The notes: generated by a model not told the origin, from the letters alone. Shown: positions 1-5,916, numbered from the stretch's first letter. The stretch: 8,199 bases of DNA from Roseiarcus sp035500275 (GCA_035500275.1 DATJXI010000311.1:1-8199); one strand, 5' to 3'. Numbers and translations: made by a program.

Positions 1-322
1 GACGGGACGGACGTGGATGTGTCACCGTGACGACCGTGACGACCAAGTCAAAGCGGCGAAGCCGGCCCGACGGGCGGACCCGCATGGCCGTGGCTCCATG
101 GACGCGGATAACGCCGGAAAGATAGGGGCGGGGAAGCTTGAAGGAGGCAAAGAGCGCGGTTGGCCCGAAGGGACGAGCCGGAGAATGCGCTGCGTCGAAT
201 TTCTGTTTTTCAGGAACTCCCAAGGCGATCCCAAAAACCGTCGGCGCCAACCCCACGGCCTCATACAAGGACGAGAGCGGCTTGGGGAATTGTTTTTTTG
301 TTTTTTTGCTGCGGTCGCTCAT
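1..322 (-). CDS. Possible hypothetical protein, partial (runs off left edge)
   Basis: On the minus strand an ATG at 322-320 opens a frame with no stop for 107 codons to the window edge, so the 3' end is missing. The product begins MSDRSKKTKKQFPKPLSSLY and continues with a short hydrophobic stretch (residues about 21-37) and proline-rich, basic sequence. I do not recognise a family. In favour: the frame stays open through the AT-richest part of the window, where chance stops are likely, and the start is N-terminally lysine-rich. Against: no convincing Shine-Dalgarno sequence precedes the ATG, the frame is also open upstream of the ATG, and the last third (arginine-rich, then a VVTVVTVT run from a 9-bp tandem repeat at 25-42) looks like GC-rich shadow coding. 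It lies downstream of, and in the same direction as, the 436-1302 gene. It may be a real small gene or non-coding. Confidence 0.3.
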   Translation of the reverse strand, partial: MSDRSKKTKKQFPKPLSSLYEAVGLAPTVFGIALGVPEKQKFDAAHSPARPFGPTALFASFKLPRPYLSGVIRVHGATAMRVRPSGRLRRFDLVVTVVTVTHPRPSR

Positions 323-357
323 AACCAGTTGAAAAACCACGATTCTGATGAGAGAAT

Positions 358-396
358 CCAAGAAAATCCAAGTGCTGTATTCTTGGATTTTCTTGG
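358..396. repeat. 15-bp perfect inverted repeat; possible terminator of the 436-1302 gene
   Basis: The left arm CCAAGAAAATCCAAG (358-372) is exactly complementary to CTTGGATTTTCTTGG (382-396), with a 9-nt loop (373-381). It lies 40 bases beyond the stop of the minus-strand gene that ends at 436, so a transcript of that gene would fold it. No clean U tract follows on the minus strand (ATTCTCTC), so termination is only one possibility. The arms are themselves made of 10-bp-spaced CCAAG/CTTGG words, which could instead mark a protein-binding site. Confidence 0.6.
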
Positions 397-417
397 TCTG
401 GCTTGGTCTGGCTTTGG
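382..417. repeat. Tandem CTTGG-based 10-bp repeat
   Basis: CTTGG starts at 382, 392 and 402, and a variant CTTTGG starts at 412, all at exact 10-bp steps. Positions 392-401 and 402-411 are identical decamers (CTTGGTCTGG). The reverse-complement word CCAAG occurs at 358 and 368, also 10 bp apart. The array lies between the stop of the coiled-coil gene and the possible edge gene, in an AT-richer patch. Confidence 0.6.
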
Positions 418-435
418 AAAAATTTGGCCTAAAAC

Positions 436-1302
436 TCAGTCGTCGGGCTCCGCCTCGGCGATGAGGCCCCGGTCCGTCAGAACCACCCAGTTCCCGGCAT
501 GCCGTTCGATCCGCTCGACGCGCCCAGCGCCGGGCAGATAGTCTCCACGCCGGACCGCGCGCTCTCCGTTGCGTCCTTCGACGAGCGCGACCTGGTTGCG
601 CGCGTTCAGGACGACGTAGCCCTGCAGCACCGGCCGGGGCCGTCGGATGGACCCTGTCGGCTCCATCGAGACGTTGGGACCGGGCTTCGGGGGGCGCACC
701 GGGCTGGGCGCGGGCGGCGCCGGCGGAGGCTGCGGGGCGGCGGTCGCCACCACCTTCTTCTCCAGCTTCTCGATGCGGGCCGAAAGTTCGGCGGCGCGCA
801 CGCTCGGCTCCCGGTCGAGCCGCTCGTTGAGTTTCTGCACCCGCGCGTTTTCCTCACGGTTGAGGGCGTCAACTCGCTGGGAGAGCTGGGCGAGGGCGTC
901 GCTCAGCTCCTTGGAATTCGAGACGGTTGCCCTGATTTCGCGGAGCGAGCGCCGGATTTGGCCGAGTTCGTCGCGCGACTTCGCGCCCTCCATAGCGCTG
1001 AGCCGATCGCTGAGCACTCCCACCGCTTGGGCCAGCGCCTGAGTGTCCTTCGCGCGCTCCGCGAAAACCGCGGCTTGGCGGCGCTGTTCGTTCATTATGA
1101 GCGCGCCGGCGGCGGCGACCACCGCCAGCGCCGCGGCCGCGACGACCCCGATGCGCTTGTGAATATATCCCACGGTCTTGGGGTTATCCGCCGTCTCATT
1201 CTGTCCGGCTTGGGCCTTCACCGGAACGATCGCGGGCAAACCGGAGCGCTCCTGGCCCATCCTCGCGTTATGATCGAAACACGAATTATTCTCGTCGTTC
1301 AT
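436..1302 (-). CDS. Membrane-anchored periplasmic coiled-coil protein with conserved C-terminal domain, function unknown
   Basis: 288 residues from the ATG at 1302-1300, which is preceded by a G-rich ribosome-binding stretch. An in-frame ATG 23 codons upstream (and the frame beyond it) is open but less likely. Order of parts: a polar N-terminus (1-48), one transmembrane helix (about 51-70, alanine/valine-rich), a charged helical coiled coil (about 72-185), a proline-rich linker (190-227), then a compact domain (about 227-285). That domain runs GYVVLNARNQVALVEGR, then an RRGDYLPGAGRVERIE-like stretch and WVVLTDRGLI. The pattern (transcript start in the cytoplasm, single anchor, long coil, small beta-rich tail) suggests a periplasmic protein that spans from the inner membrane. 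From memory, rhizobial hypothetical proteins carry similar tails; they resemble pilus-assembly PilP-type folds only loosely. It is divergent from the cytochrome unit. Gene certain, function unknown. Confidence 0.85.
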   Translation of the reverse strand: MNDENNSCFDHNARMGQERSGLPAIVPVKAQAGQNETADNPKTVGYIHKRIGVVAAAALAVVAAAGALIMNEQRRQAAVFAERAKDTQALAQAVGVLSDRLSAMEGAKSRDELGQIRRSLREIRATVSNSKELSDALAQLSQRVDALNREENARVQKLNERLDREPSVRAAELSARIEKLEKKVVATAAPQPPPAPPAPSPVRPPKPGPNVSMEPTGSIRRPRPVLQGYVVLNARNQVALVEGRNGERAVRRGDYLPGAGRVERIERHAGNWVVLTDRGLIAEAEPDD

Positions 1303-1352
1303 GGATAGGCCCCCGCCTGACGCAAAGTTGATTCGATTGTCCTTCCGCGGGA

Positions 1353-1368
1353 TTAATGAACCGTTGAC
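1353..1368. promoter_or_regulatory. Candidate CtrA-like site (one mismatch)
   Basis: TTAA (1353-1356), seven bases, then TTGAC (1364-1368). The alphaproteobacterial CtrA consensus is TTAA-N7-TTAAC, so this differs at one position. It lies in the divergent region between the coiled-coil gene (start 1302) and the c-556 gene (start 1446), so it could act on either. Such short motifs also occur by chance in intergenic DNA. Confidence 0.3.
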
Positions 1369-1445
1369 CATAGCAAGGTCTGTCCGCAGAAAGAGCTGGC
1401 GGCGACAGCGCCAATACCTATCGGGATGAAGAGAGGGAGGACTGG

Positions 1446-1883
1446 ATGAAGACGTGGATAACGGCGGCGCTGGCGGTCGCGCTGAGCGTCGGGTTCGCAT
1501 TGGCCGCTGGGTCGGACGCGATCAAGGAAAGGCGGGCGCTGATGAAAGCCAACGGCGACGCGACCAAGCCGCTCGTCCCGATGATGAAGGGCCAGGCGCC
1601 TTTCGACCTCGCAACGGTGCAGAAAGCGCTGAAGACTTACATGAACGCTGCGGAAAAGATGCCCGCGCTTTTCCCGGATGACAGCAAGACGGGCGACACA
1701 CACGCGTTGCCGGCAATTTGGGACAACAAGGCCGACCTCGACGCGCGCTTCAAGAAGCTGGGTGAGGACGCAAAGGCGGCGTTGGACAAGGTCAAGGACG
1801 AAGCCAGCTTCAAGGCGATCATGCCGAATTTTTACAAGAATTGCGGCGGGTGCCACGAAAAGTACCGCGAGAAGCCAGCCTGA
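1446..1883 (+). CDS. Cytochrome c-556 / cytochrome c' family monoheme protein
   Basis: 145 residues, the usual length for this family. An AGGAGG-like site (AGGGAGG, 1434-1440) sits five bases before the ATG. Residues 1-20 are a Sec signal peptide (AxA-type cut after A20 in FALA|AG). The mature part is a four-helix-bundle type: heme is attached near the C-terminus through C133-G-G-C136-H137, with H137 as axial ligand. M33 in the first helix (RRALMKANG) is placed as the sixth ligand of c-556 proteins, whereas true five-coordinate cytochrome c' lacks it. It should therefore be a low-spin periplasmic electron carrier rather than an NO-binding c'. It lies 36 bases upstream of a diheme cytochrome c and is very probably co-transcribed with it. 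Its donor or acceptor cannot be told from the sequence. Confidence 0.92.
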   Translation: MKTWITAALAVALSVGFALAAGSDAIKERRALMKANGDATKPLVPMMKGQAPFDLATVQKALKTYMNAAEKMPALFPDDSKTGDTHALPAIWDNKADLDARFKKLGEDAKAALDKVKDEASFKAIMPNFYKNCGGCHEKYREKPA

Positions 1884-1919
1884 AAGTTTGCCCGTGCCTA
1901 AAATGGAGACGCCGCCCAC

Positions 1920-2822
1920 GTGACGCCGGCACTCCCTCTTGCCGTCGGCGCGGCTGTAGTCGCGCTCGCGGCGGTTGTCGGCTGGATCGTGACGGCGCCA
2001 AGGACCGTCGATGAAGCGGTCGCCGCGGAGGCCTCGGAGCCGGGCGACGCCGCCGCCGGCAGAAACGTCTTCTTTCTCGGCGGCTGCGCGGCGTGCCACA
2101 TGTCGCCGGGGCAGAGCGACCCGCTCAAGCTCGGCGGCGGGATGGAGCTCAAAACCCCATTTGGGTCGTTCTTCCCGCCGAATATTTCCCCCGATCCGTC
2201 GGATGGCGTCGGACGGTGGACCCCCGCCGATTTCGCCAACGCGCTTCTGGCCGGCGTGTCGCCGAACGGCGAGCACTATTTCCCGGCGTTCCCCTATCCG
2301 TCCTATCGCAATATGTCGGTGAAGGACGTCCGCGACCTGTTCGCCTTTCTACGGACAACCGACCCAGTCGCCAACCCTTCCCGACCGCATGAGATCCGGT
2401 TTCCCTTTTCGATCCGCCGCGCGGTGGGGTTCTGGAAGCTGCTTTTCCTGCCGCCGATCGCTCCTCCCCCCGCCTCGGACCCGACCGACCTCGAAGGGCG
2501 CGGGCGTTATCTCGTCGAGGGCCCTGGCCATTGCGCCGAATGCCACTCGCCCAGAGGCTGGTTTGGCGAAATCATCGAACAGCGTCGCCTGACAGGAGGG
2601 CCGCTCCCGACCGGCAAGGGCAAGGCGCCCAACATCACATCCGTCGGGCTCAAGGACTGGTCCGAAAGCGACATTTCGGACGCGCTTTCGACCGGTTTCA
2701 CACCCGACGGCGACACGTTAGGCGGTCCGATGGCGGAGGTCGTGCGCTACCTCTCCCAGGCGCCGCCACAAGACCTCGCCGCGATCGCCCACTATCTGAA
2801 GACGTACAAAGCCTCCCGGTAA
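1920..2822 (+). CDS. Membrane-anchored diheme cytochrome c
   Basis: 300 residues from a GTG start. An in-frame stop at 1899-1901 leaves GTG 1920 as the only start that keeps the hydrophobic N-terminus, and TGGAGA (1904-1909) is a reasonable ribosome-binding site. An ATG at 1903 is in another frame and ends after six codons. Residues 5-25 form a membrane anchor or uncleaved signal. Two class I cytochrome c domains follow: C56-A-A-C59-H60 with likely Met ligand M132 (YRNMS), and C205-A-E-C208-H209 with likely M271 (GGPM). The domain style matches COG2010-type diheme proteins related to the cytochrome subunits of membrane alcohol/gluconate dehydrogenases, but those usually carry three hemes and sit beside a dehydrogenase, which is absent here. 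Likely role: periplasmic electron transfer together with the upstream c-556, toward the respiratory chain. It ends five bases from the convergent sufE stop. Confidence 0.92.
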   Translation: MTPALPLAVGAAVVALAAVVGWIVTAPRTVDEAVAAEASEPGDAAAGRNVFFLGGCAACHMSPGQSDPLKLGGGMELKTPFGSFFPPNISPDPSDGVGRWTPADFANALLAGVSPNGEHYFPAFPYPSYRNMSVKDVRDLFAFLRTTDPVANPSRPHEIRFPFSIRRAVGFWKLLFLPPIAPPPASDPTDLEGRGRYLVEGPGHCAECHSPRGWFGEIIEQRRLTGGPLPTGKGKAPNITSVGLKDWSESDISDALSTGFTPDGDTLGGPMAEVVRYLSQAPPQDLAAIAHYLKTYKASR

Positions 2823-2827
2823 AAGGT

Positions 2828-3256
2828 CTATACGGCCGCCATGGCGGCCGCGGCGTCGACGCGGATGCGTTCGATCATGGCGCGCACGCCGTTGGAGCGC
2901 TGCGGCGTCAGGTGCTGTTCGAGCCCCAGGCTCCGAAACGCACTCACCGCATCCGTTTCGAGAATCCGTCGCGGCGTCTGGTCGGAGAAGAGCGTGAGCG
3001 CGATCGCGATCAAACCCCGGACGAGGTGCGAGTCGCTGTCGCCGCGGTAGTGCAGCACCGCCTCGCCTTCGCCGTTGGCTCTGCGCTCCCTTTCGAGCCA
3101 CACTTGGCTCACGCAGCCGCGAACCTTGTTCGCGTCGTTGTGCGCTTCCTCGCTCAGCGGCTCCAGGCTCTGGCCGAGCTCGATGACATAGCGATAGCGA
3201 TCCTCCCAGTCGGGCAGGCAGGCGAAATCTTCGCGGATGGAATCGAAGTCAGTCAC
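2828..3256 (-). CDS. sufE: SufE family cysteine desulfuration protein
   Basis: 142 residues, close to the length of E. coli SufE. SufE accepts persulfide sulfur from the cysteine desulfurase SufS and passes it to the SufBCD scaffold in cytoplasmic Fe-S cluster assembly. The family hallmarks are plain: an N-terminal helix followed by WEDRYRYVIELG (residues 17-28), then the catalytic-cysteine motif KVRGCVSQVW with C48 as the sulfur acceptor, then SDSHLVRGLIAI. The start is GTG at 3256-3254 with GGAG five bases upstream (3265-3262). The last codons encode an alanine-rich tail that coincides with an 18-bp palindrome (2833-2850). No suf operon genes are adjacent, so it is a standalone copy as often seen in Hyphomicrobiales. 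It converges on the diheme cytochrome gene. Confidence 0.95.
   Translation of the reverse strand: MTDFDSIREDFACLPDWEDRYRYVIELGQSLEPLSEEAHNDANKVRGCVSQVWLERERRANGEGEAVLHYRGDSDSHLVRGLIAIALTLFSDQTPRRILETDAVSAFRSLGLEQHLTPQRSNGVRAMIERIRVDAAAAMAAV
2833..2850. repeat. 18-bp perfect palindrome at the convergent gene ends
   Basis: CGGCCGCCATGGCGGCCG is its own reverse complement. It lies inside the last codons of sufE, three bases from the sufE stop and 11 bases past the cytochrome stop. It could give a hairpin in transcripts from either side and so serve as a shared, U-tract-poor terminator. It also accounts for the alanine-rich SufE tail. Confidence 0.5.
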
Positions 3257-3360
3257 GATAACTCCGGCAGTCGATCATCACGCGTCATATGGGTCGGGAG
3301 GGAACAAAGCGCCAGGAAACGCCTGCCTCTCGTCGAACGTTGTCGCCGGCGTCCTGCTTT

Positions 3361-3374
3361 CGCCGAGATCGGCG
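3361..3374. repeat. Short inverted repeat in the sufE/peptidoglycan-binding divergent region
   Basis: CGCCGA (3361-3366) and TCGGCG (3369-3374) are complementary with two bases between. This could be an operator-like dyad about 100 bases upstream of the 3469 start. It is short and GC-rich, so chance is a real alternative. The rest of the 3257-3468 intergenic region shows the CtrA-like site listed separately and nothing else I can name. Confidence 0.25.
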
Positions 3375-3386
3375 GTTCAACCATCC

Positions 3387-3402
3387 TTAGCAGAAATTTA
3401 AC
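3387..3402. promoter_or_regulatory. Candidate CtrA-like site (one mismatch)
   Basis: TTAG (3387-3390), seven bases, then TTAAC (3398-3402): one mismatch to TTAA-N7-TTAAC. It lies 67 bases before the GTG of the peptidoglycan-binding protein and about 130 bases before sufE, a sensible promoter position for the former. Based on pattern only. Confidence 0.35.
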
Positions 3403-3468
3403 TATAGGGCGCCATCGTAAGGGAAGCAGCTAAGGCGACTGAAGCAGGTCGATTGGAGGATTCCCGAC

Positions 3469-4104
3469 GTGTCTGAAGCCCTGGCGCGGGTTCGAAACGA
3501 TTCGGTGGCTTCGCGGCGTCCGGCGAACGAAGGAGCCGCCCGTCGGCTTCTGACTGGCGTGAGCGCGGCAATGGCCCGCGTGCCCAAGCGGGTCTATATA
3601 GTCGCGGGGGTTTCCGCAGTCATCGTCGGCATTGCGGTGAACGCCTTGACCTTGCAGCGCGGACGGCATCCGGCGCCGCTCTTCGCGCCCGCTCATGAGC
3701 CGACTCGGCCGGCGCCGGCGGCTGTCCCCCCCCCGGCTCACCCGCATGCCGCGGCGGCCGTTCCCGCCAGCCCGCCGCCTGCGCCCGTCAGCGCCACGCC
3801 GGAAAAGGTGGCGCCGCTTGCTTCGGTTTCTCCACGCGAGAGCGCTGCTCCTGCCTCCCACGCGGATCCGATCGCCGAACTCCTCCGCGGCGAGGCGCCA
3901 AGTGAAGAGCCTCATCTCGTCCTGGCCGCCCAGAATGCGCTTATCAAGCTCGGGTATTCGCTCAAGGCGGATGGGCACGCGGGCGCCGCGACGCAGCAGG
4001 CGCTGCGCGAATTCGAGCGATCGCACAAAATCCCTCCGAGCACGGAAATTACCCCCCGTCTTGTCAAGCAGCTCAACGCGGCGGCTCAGAGCTCCGGCCG
4101 CTGA
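3469..4104 (+). CDS. Single-pass membrane protein with peptidoglycan-binding domain
   Basis: 211 residues from GTG at 3469, chosen because GGAGGA (3455-3460) lies eight bases upstream. A basic cytoplasmic N-terminus (1-40) leads to one transmembrane helix (about 42-61, VYIVAGVSAVIVGIAVNAL). A long proline/alanine-rich periplasmic linker follows (about 66-130). The C-terminus (about 148-205) matches a PG_binding_1 fold: VLAAQNALIKLGYSLKADG, then the A(T)QQALREFERSHKI repeat and a terminal LVKQLN helix. The family binds cell-wall peptide stems; here no hydrolase domain is attached, so the protein probably tethers the inner membrane to the wall or positions a partner. The DUF1491 gene follows after five bases and is probably translated from the same message. 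A candidate CtrA-like box sits upstream. Confidence 0.88.
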   Translation: MSEALARVRNDSVASRRPANEGAARRLLTGVSAAMARVPKRVYIVAGVSAVIVGIAVNALTLQRGRHPAPLFAPAHEPTRPAPAAVPPPAHPHAAAAVPASPPPAPVSATPEKVAPLASVSPRESAAPASHADPIAELLRGEAPSEEPHLVLAAQNALIKLGYSLKADGHAGAATQQALREFERSHKIPPSTEITPRLVKQLNAAAQSSGR

Positions 4105-4109
4105 GGGCT

Positions 4110-4457
4110 GTGCGCATCAGGTCGGACATCTGGGTTTCCGCTTACTTCAGGCGACGGTTGGCGGAGGGAGCGAGCGCCGTCCTGCGCCGCCGGGGAGCGG
4201 CCGAAGCTGGCGCCATCTTCGTGAAAATCGACCGACTCGATGGCCGCGCTGCGCTCTTCGGGCCGGCCCCGCAATCCTTGGCGGCCGAGGCTACGCCGGG
4301 CATCGACCGGGTTTTCGTACGCATGCATGAGGCCGAGTGGATCGATCCCGTCGAGGCGGATCGGCGCCTGGAGCGGGAGATTTCCTTCGATCCCGACGTC
4401 TGGATCGTCGAGGTCGAGGACAGGGATGGGGAGGCGCAGCTCGACATGGCGGAGTGA
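4110..4457 (+). CDS. DUF1491 family protein
   Basis: 115 residues, typical of this small alphaproteobacterial family of unknown function. The N-terminus (RIRSDIWVSAYFRR, residues 2-15) and the block GAIFVKIDRLDGRAALFGPA (about 35-54) are the family signature. D94-P-D-V-W-I-V near the end is also characteristic. The GTG start matches the conserved R-x-R-S-D-I-W opening; GAGGG (4103-4107) overlaps the stop of the upstream gene and is very close to the start, so translation is probably coupled to the peptidoglycan-binding gene. No signal peptide or membrane helix, so presumably cytoplasmic. No biochemical role can be assigned. Confidence 0.9.
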   Translation: MRIRSDIWVSAYFRRRLAEGASAVLRRRGAAEAGAIFVKIDRLDGRAALFGPAPQSLAAEATPGIDRVFVRMHEAEWIDPVEADRRLEREISFDPDVWIVEVEDRDGEAQLDMAE

Positions 4458-4501
4458 TCCGGTCGCCGACGATGCCGTATCCGCTTGCGTCAACTTTGAC
4501 A

Positions 4502-4524
4502 CCGCGCGCAACTTGTTCGCGCGG
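4502..4524. terminator. Hairpin between the DUF1491 and CFA-synthase-like genes
   Basis: CCGCGCG (4502-4508) pairs with CGCGCGG (4518-4524) around a 9-nt loop (4509-4517) in which AAC/GTT could add pairs. No T tract follows, so it may be a weak terminator, an RNA-stability stem, or incidental. It lies 27 bases before the methyltransferase ATG. Confidence 0.35.
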
Positions 4525-4550
4525 ACTTCGAGCGGACGCGACAAGGATTG

Positions 4551-5798
4551 ATGTCTGAGGCGGCTTTTCTCAGTTCTCGTGGACCGGCGCAGCGGCTTTC
4601 GGGATGGTTTGCAGCGGCGCTTTTCGGGCGAATAGCGGCGCTCGCGCCAGTCGGGGAGATCAGCGTCGAATTCCCCTCAGGCGAAAGAATCCGCCACTTG
4701 GGCGGTTTTCCCGGTCCGAGCGCGGACATCCGAGTCTTGAGCTGGCGCCTTCTCTTCCGACTGATCACGGGCGGCGCCGTCGGTCTCGCCAAAGGCTACC
4801 GCGAAGGCGAGTGGACGAGCTCCGATCTTCCGTCTCTCATCGAATGGGGCGCGCGGAACGGGCCGCATTTCCGGACCGTGACGAAGGTGCTGGCCGTCAT
4901 GCGCGTAACGGGCCGCTTCGCCCACTTAAGAAACGCCAACACGCGCGCCGGCAGTCGCCGCAACATCCTGGCCCACTACGACTTGGGCAATGACTTCTTC
5001 GGCTTGTGGCTCGACCTGAGCCTGACCTATTCCTCCGCGATTTTCCGAACGCCAGACGCGACGCTGGAGGAGGCGCAGGGGGCCAAGTTCATTCGCATCG
5101 CGGAGCTTTTCAAGTTCGACGGCGGCGAGAGCGTTCTCGATATCGGCAGCGGATGGGGGTCGCTTGCGCTCGGCCTCGCCCGCTCGGCAAGCGCCACTGT
5201 GACCGGAATCACGATCTCTCCCGCCCAGTTGGCGCTCGCGCGGGCTCGGGCGCGGCAGCTCGGCCTTGAACAGCAGGTTCGCTTCGAGCTCATGGACTAC
5301 CGCGACGTCGCAGGCGTCTACGATCGAATCGTCTCGATCGAGATGATCGAATCGGTCGGGCGGGAATATCTGCCGAACTTCTTCTCCGTTATCCGCGACC
5401 GGCTCCGACCTGGGGGAATCTGCGTCCTGCAGGCGATCACGATCGCAGAGGGCCGCTTCGCGACATACTCCCGCCGCGCGGATTTCATCCAGCGGTTCAT
5501 CTTTCCGGGCGGCTTCCTCCCGTCGACGACGTACATGCGTGAGATTTTGGAAGTGCAGGGGCTGAGCTTGGTCGCCTCGGAGACGTTCGGCGAATCTTAC
5601 GCGCTGACGCTGCGCGAATGGCGCAGACAGTTTCTCGCGGCCTGGCCGGAGATCGAGAAGCTTGGGTTTGACGAATCGTTCAGACGGCTCTGGGAGTTTT
5701 ATCTCTCCTATTGCGAAGGCGGATTTCGCGCTGGAGCGATCGACGTCGGGCTCTATACGCTTGCGCATGCCGACCGGGTCCGTGCGCATTGCGGGTAG
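4551..5798 (+). CDS. Cyclopropane-fatty-acyl-phospholipid synthase family SAM methyltransferase
   Basis: 415 residues from ATG 4551; AAGGA lies at 4543-4547. A TTG immediately upstream (4548) is in frame but abuts that site. The family transfers the methyl (methylene) group of S-adenosylmethionine to the double bond of membrane phospholipid acyl chains. The N-terminal domain (about 1-130) precedes the conserved HYDLGNDFF (142-150) and YSSAIF (160-165). The SAM loop is VLDIGSGWG (195-203), followed by the acidic turn in GITIS. YDRIVSIEMIESVG (257-270), DFIQRFIFPGG (311-321) and the C-terminal AAWPEIEKLGF and YLSYCEGGFRAGAI complete the match. Compared with E. coli Cfa bicarbonate ligands (C139, E239, H266, I268, Y317), E267, I296 and Y350 are kept, but Cys is S162 and His is Q294. 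That is typical of a divergent subfamily which includes other fatty-acid methyltransferases (10-methyl or furan fatty acid pathways), so the exact product is open. Confidence 0.9.
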   Translation: MSEAAFLSSRGPAQRLSGWFAAALFGRIAALAPVGEISVEFPSGERIRHLGGFPGPSADIRVLSWRLLFRLITGGAVGLAKGYREGEWTSSDLPSLIEWGARNGPHFRTVTKVLAVMRVTGRFAHLRNANTRAGSRRNILAHYDLGNDFFGLWLDLSLTYSSAIFRTPDATLEEAQGAKFIRIAELFKFDGGESVLDIGSGWGSLALGLARSASATVTGITISPAQLALARARARQLGLEQQVRFELMDYRDVAGVYDRIVSIEMIESVGREYLPNFFSVIRDRLRPGGICVLQAITIAEGRFATYSRRADFIQRFIFPGGFLPSTTYMREILEVQGLSLVASETFGESYALTLREWRRQFLAAWPEIEKLGFDESFRRLWEFYLSYCEGGFRAGAIDVGLYTLAHADRVRAHCG

Positions 5799-5916
5799 GG
5801 ATAACGGATAATAACTTCGCGCTCACGCCGCCATTAACCCGGCCGAAAGCCAGCGGAGTCTAAGCTTTGCCCCGTTTTTCGCGAGCGGGCATCATGCACC
5901 TCTGGGAGCCAAGCCG
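5799..5916 (+). promoter_or_regulatory. Intergenic leader of the Flp pilin
   Basis: 118 bases without a gene. It contains GGATAACGGATAATAAC (5800s), a half CtrA-type word (CCATTAACC, around 5830) without a second correctly spaced half, and CCCG...CGGG around a T5 run (about 5872-5889). A pilin promoter is expected here, but no -35/-10 pair stands out. GGGAG (5904-5908), eight bases before the ATG, is the pilin ribosome-binding site. Confidence 0.3.

Noticed and set aside
25..44. 9-bp tandem duplication (CCGTGACGA twice)
   Set aside because: Only two copies; too short for a repeat family and no context.
17..541. Plus-strand open frame of 174 codons
   Set aside because: It crosses the repeat array and runs antisense into the end of the coiled-coil gene; no ribosome-binding site, composition of a shadow frame.
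499..1308. Plus-strand open frame of 269 codons
   Set aside because: Exact antisense shadow of the coiled-coil gene (436-1302); arginine/glycine/histidine-rich with no domain pattern.
1353..2276. Minus-strand open frame of 307 codons
   Set aside because: Covers both cytochrome genes antisense; the plus strand has signal peptide, heme motifs and ribosome-binding sites.
2531..3433. Plus-strand open frame of 300 codons
   Set aside because: Begins inside the diheme cytochrome and then lies antisense to sufE, whose SufE motifs are clear.
3430..4026. Minus-strand open frame of 198 codons
   Set aside because: Antisense to the peptidoglycan-binding protein; arginine-rich shadow.
4926..5789. Minus-strand open frame of 287 codons
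   Set aside because: Antisense to the CFA-synthase-family gene, whose motifs run the full length of the plus strand.
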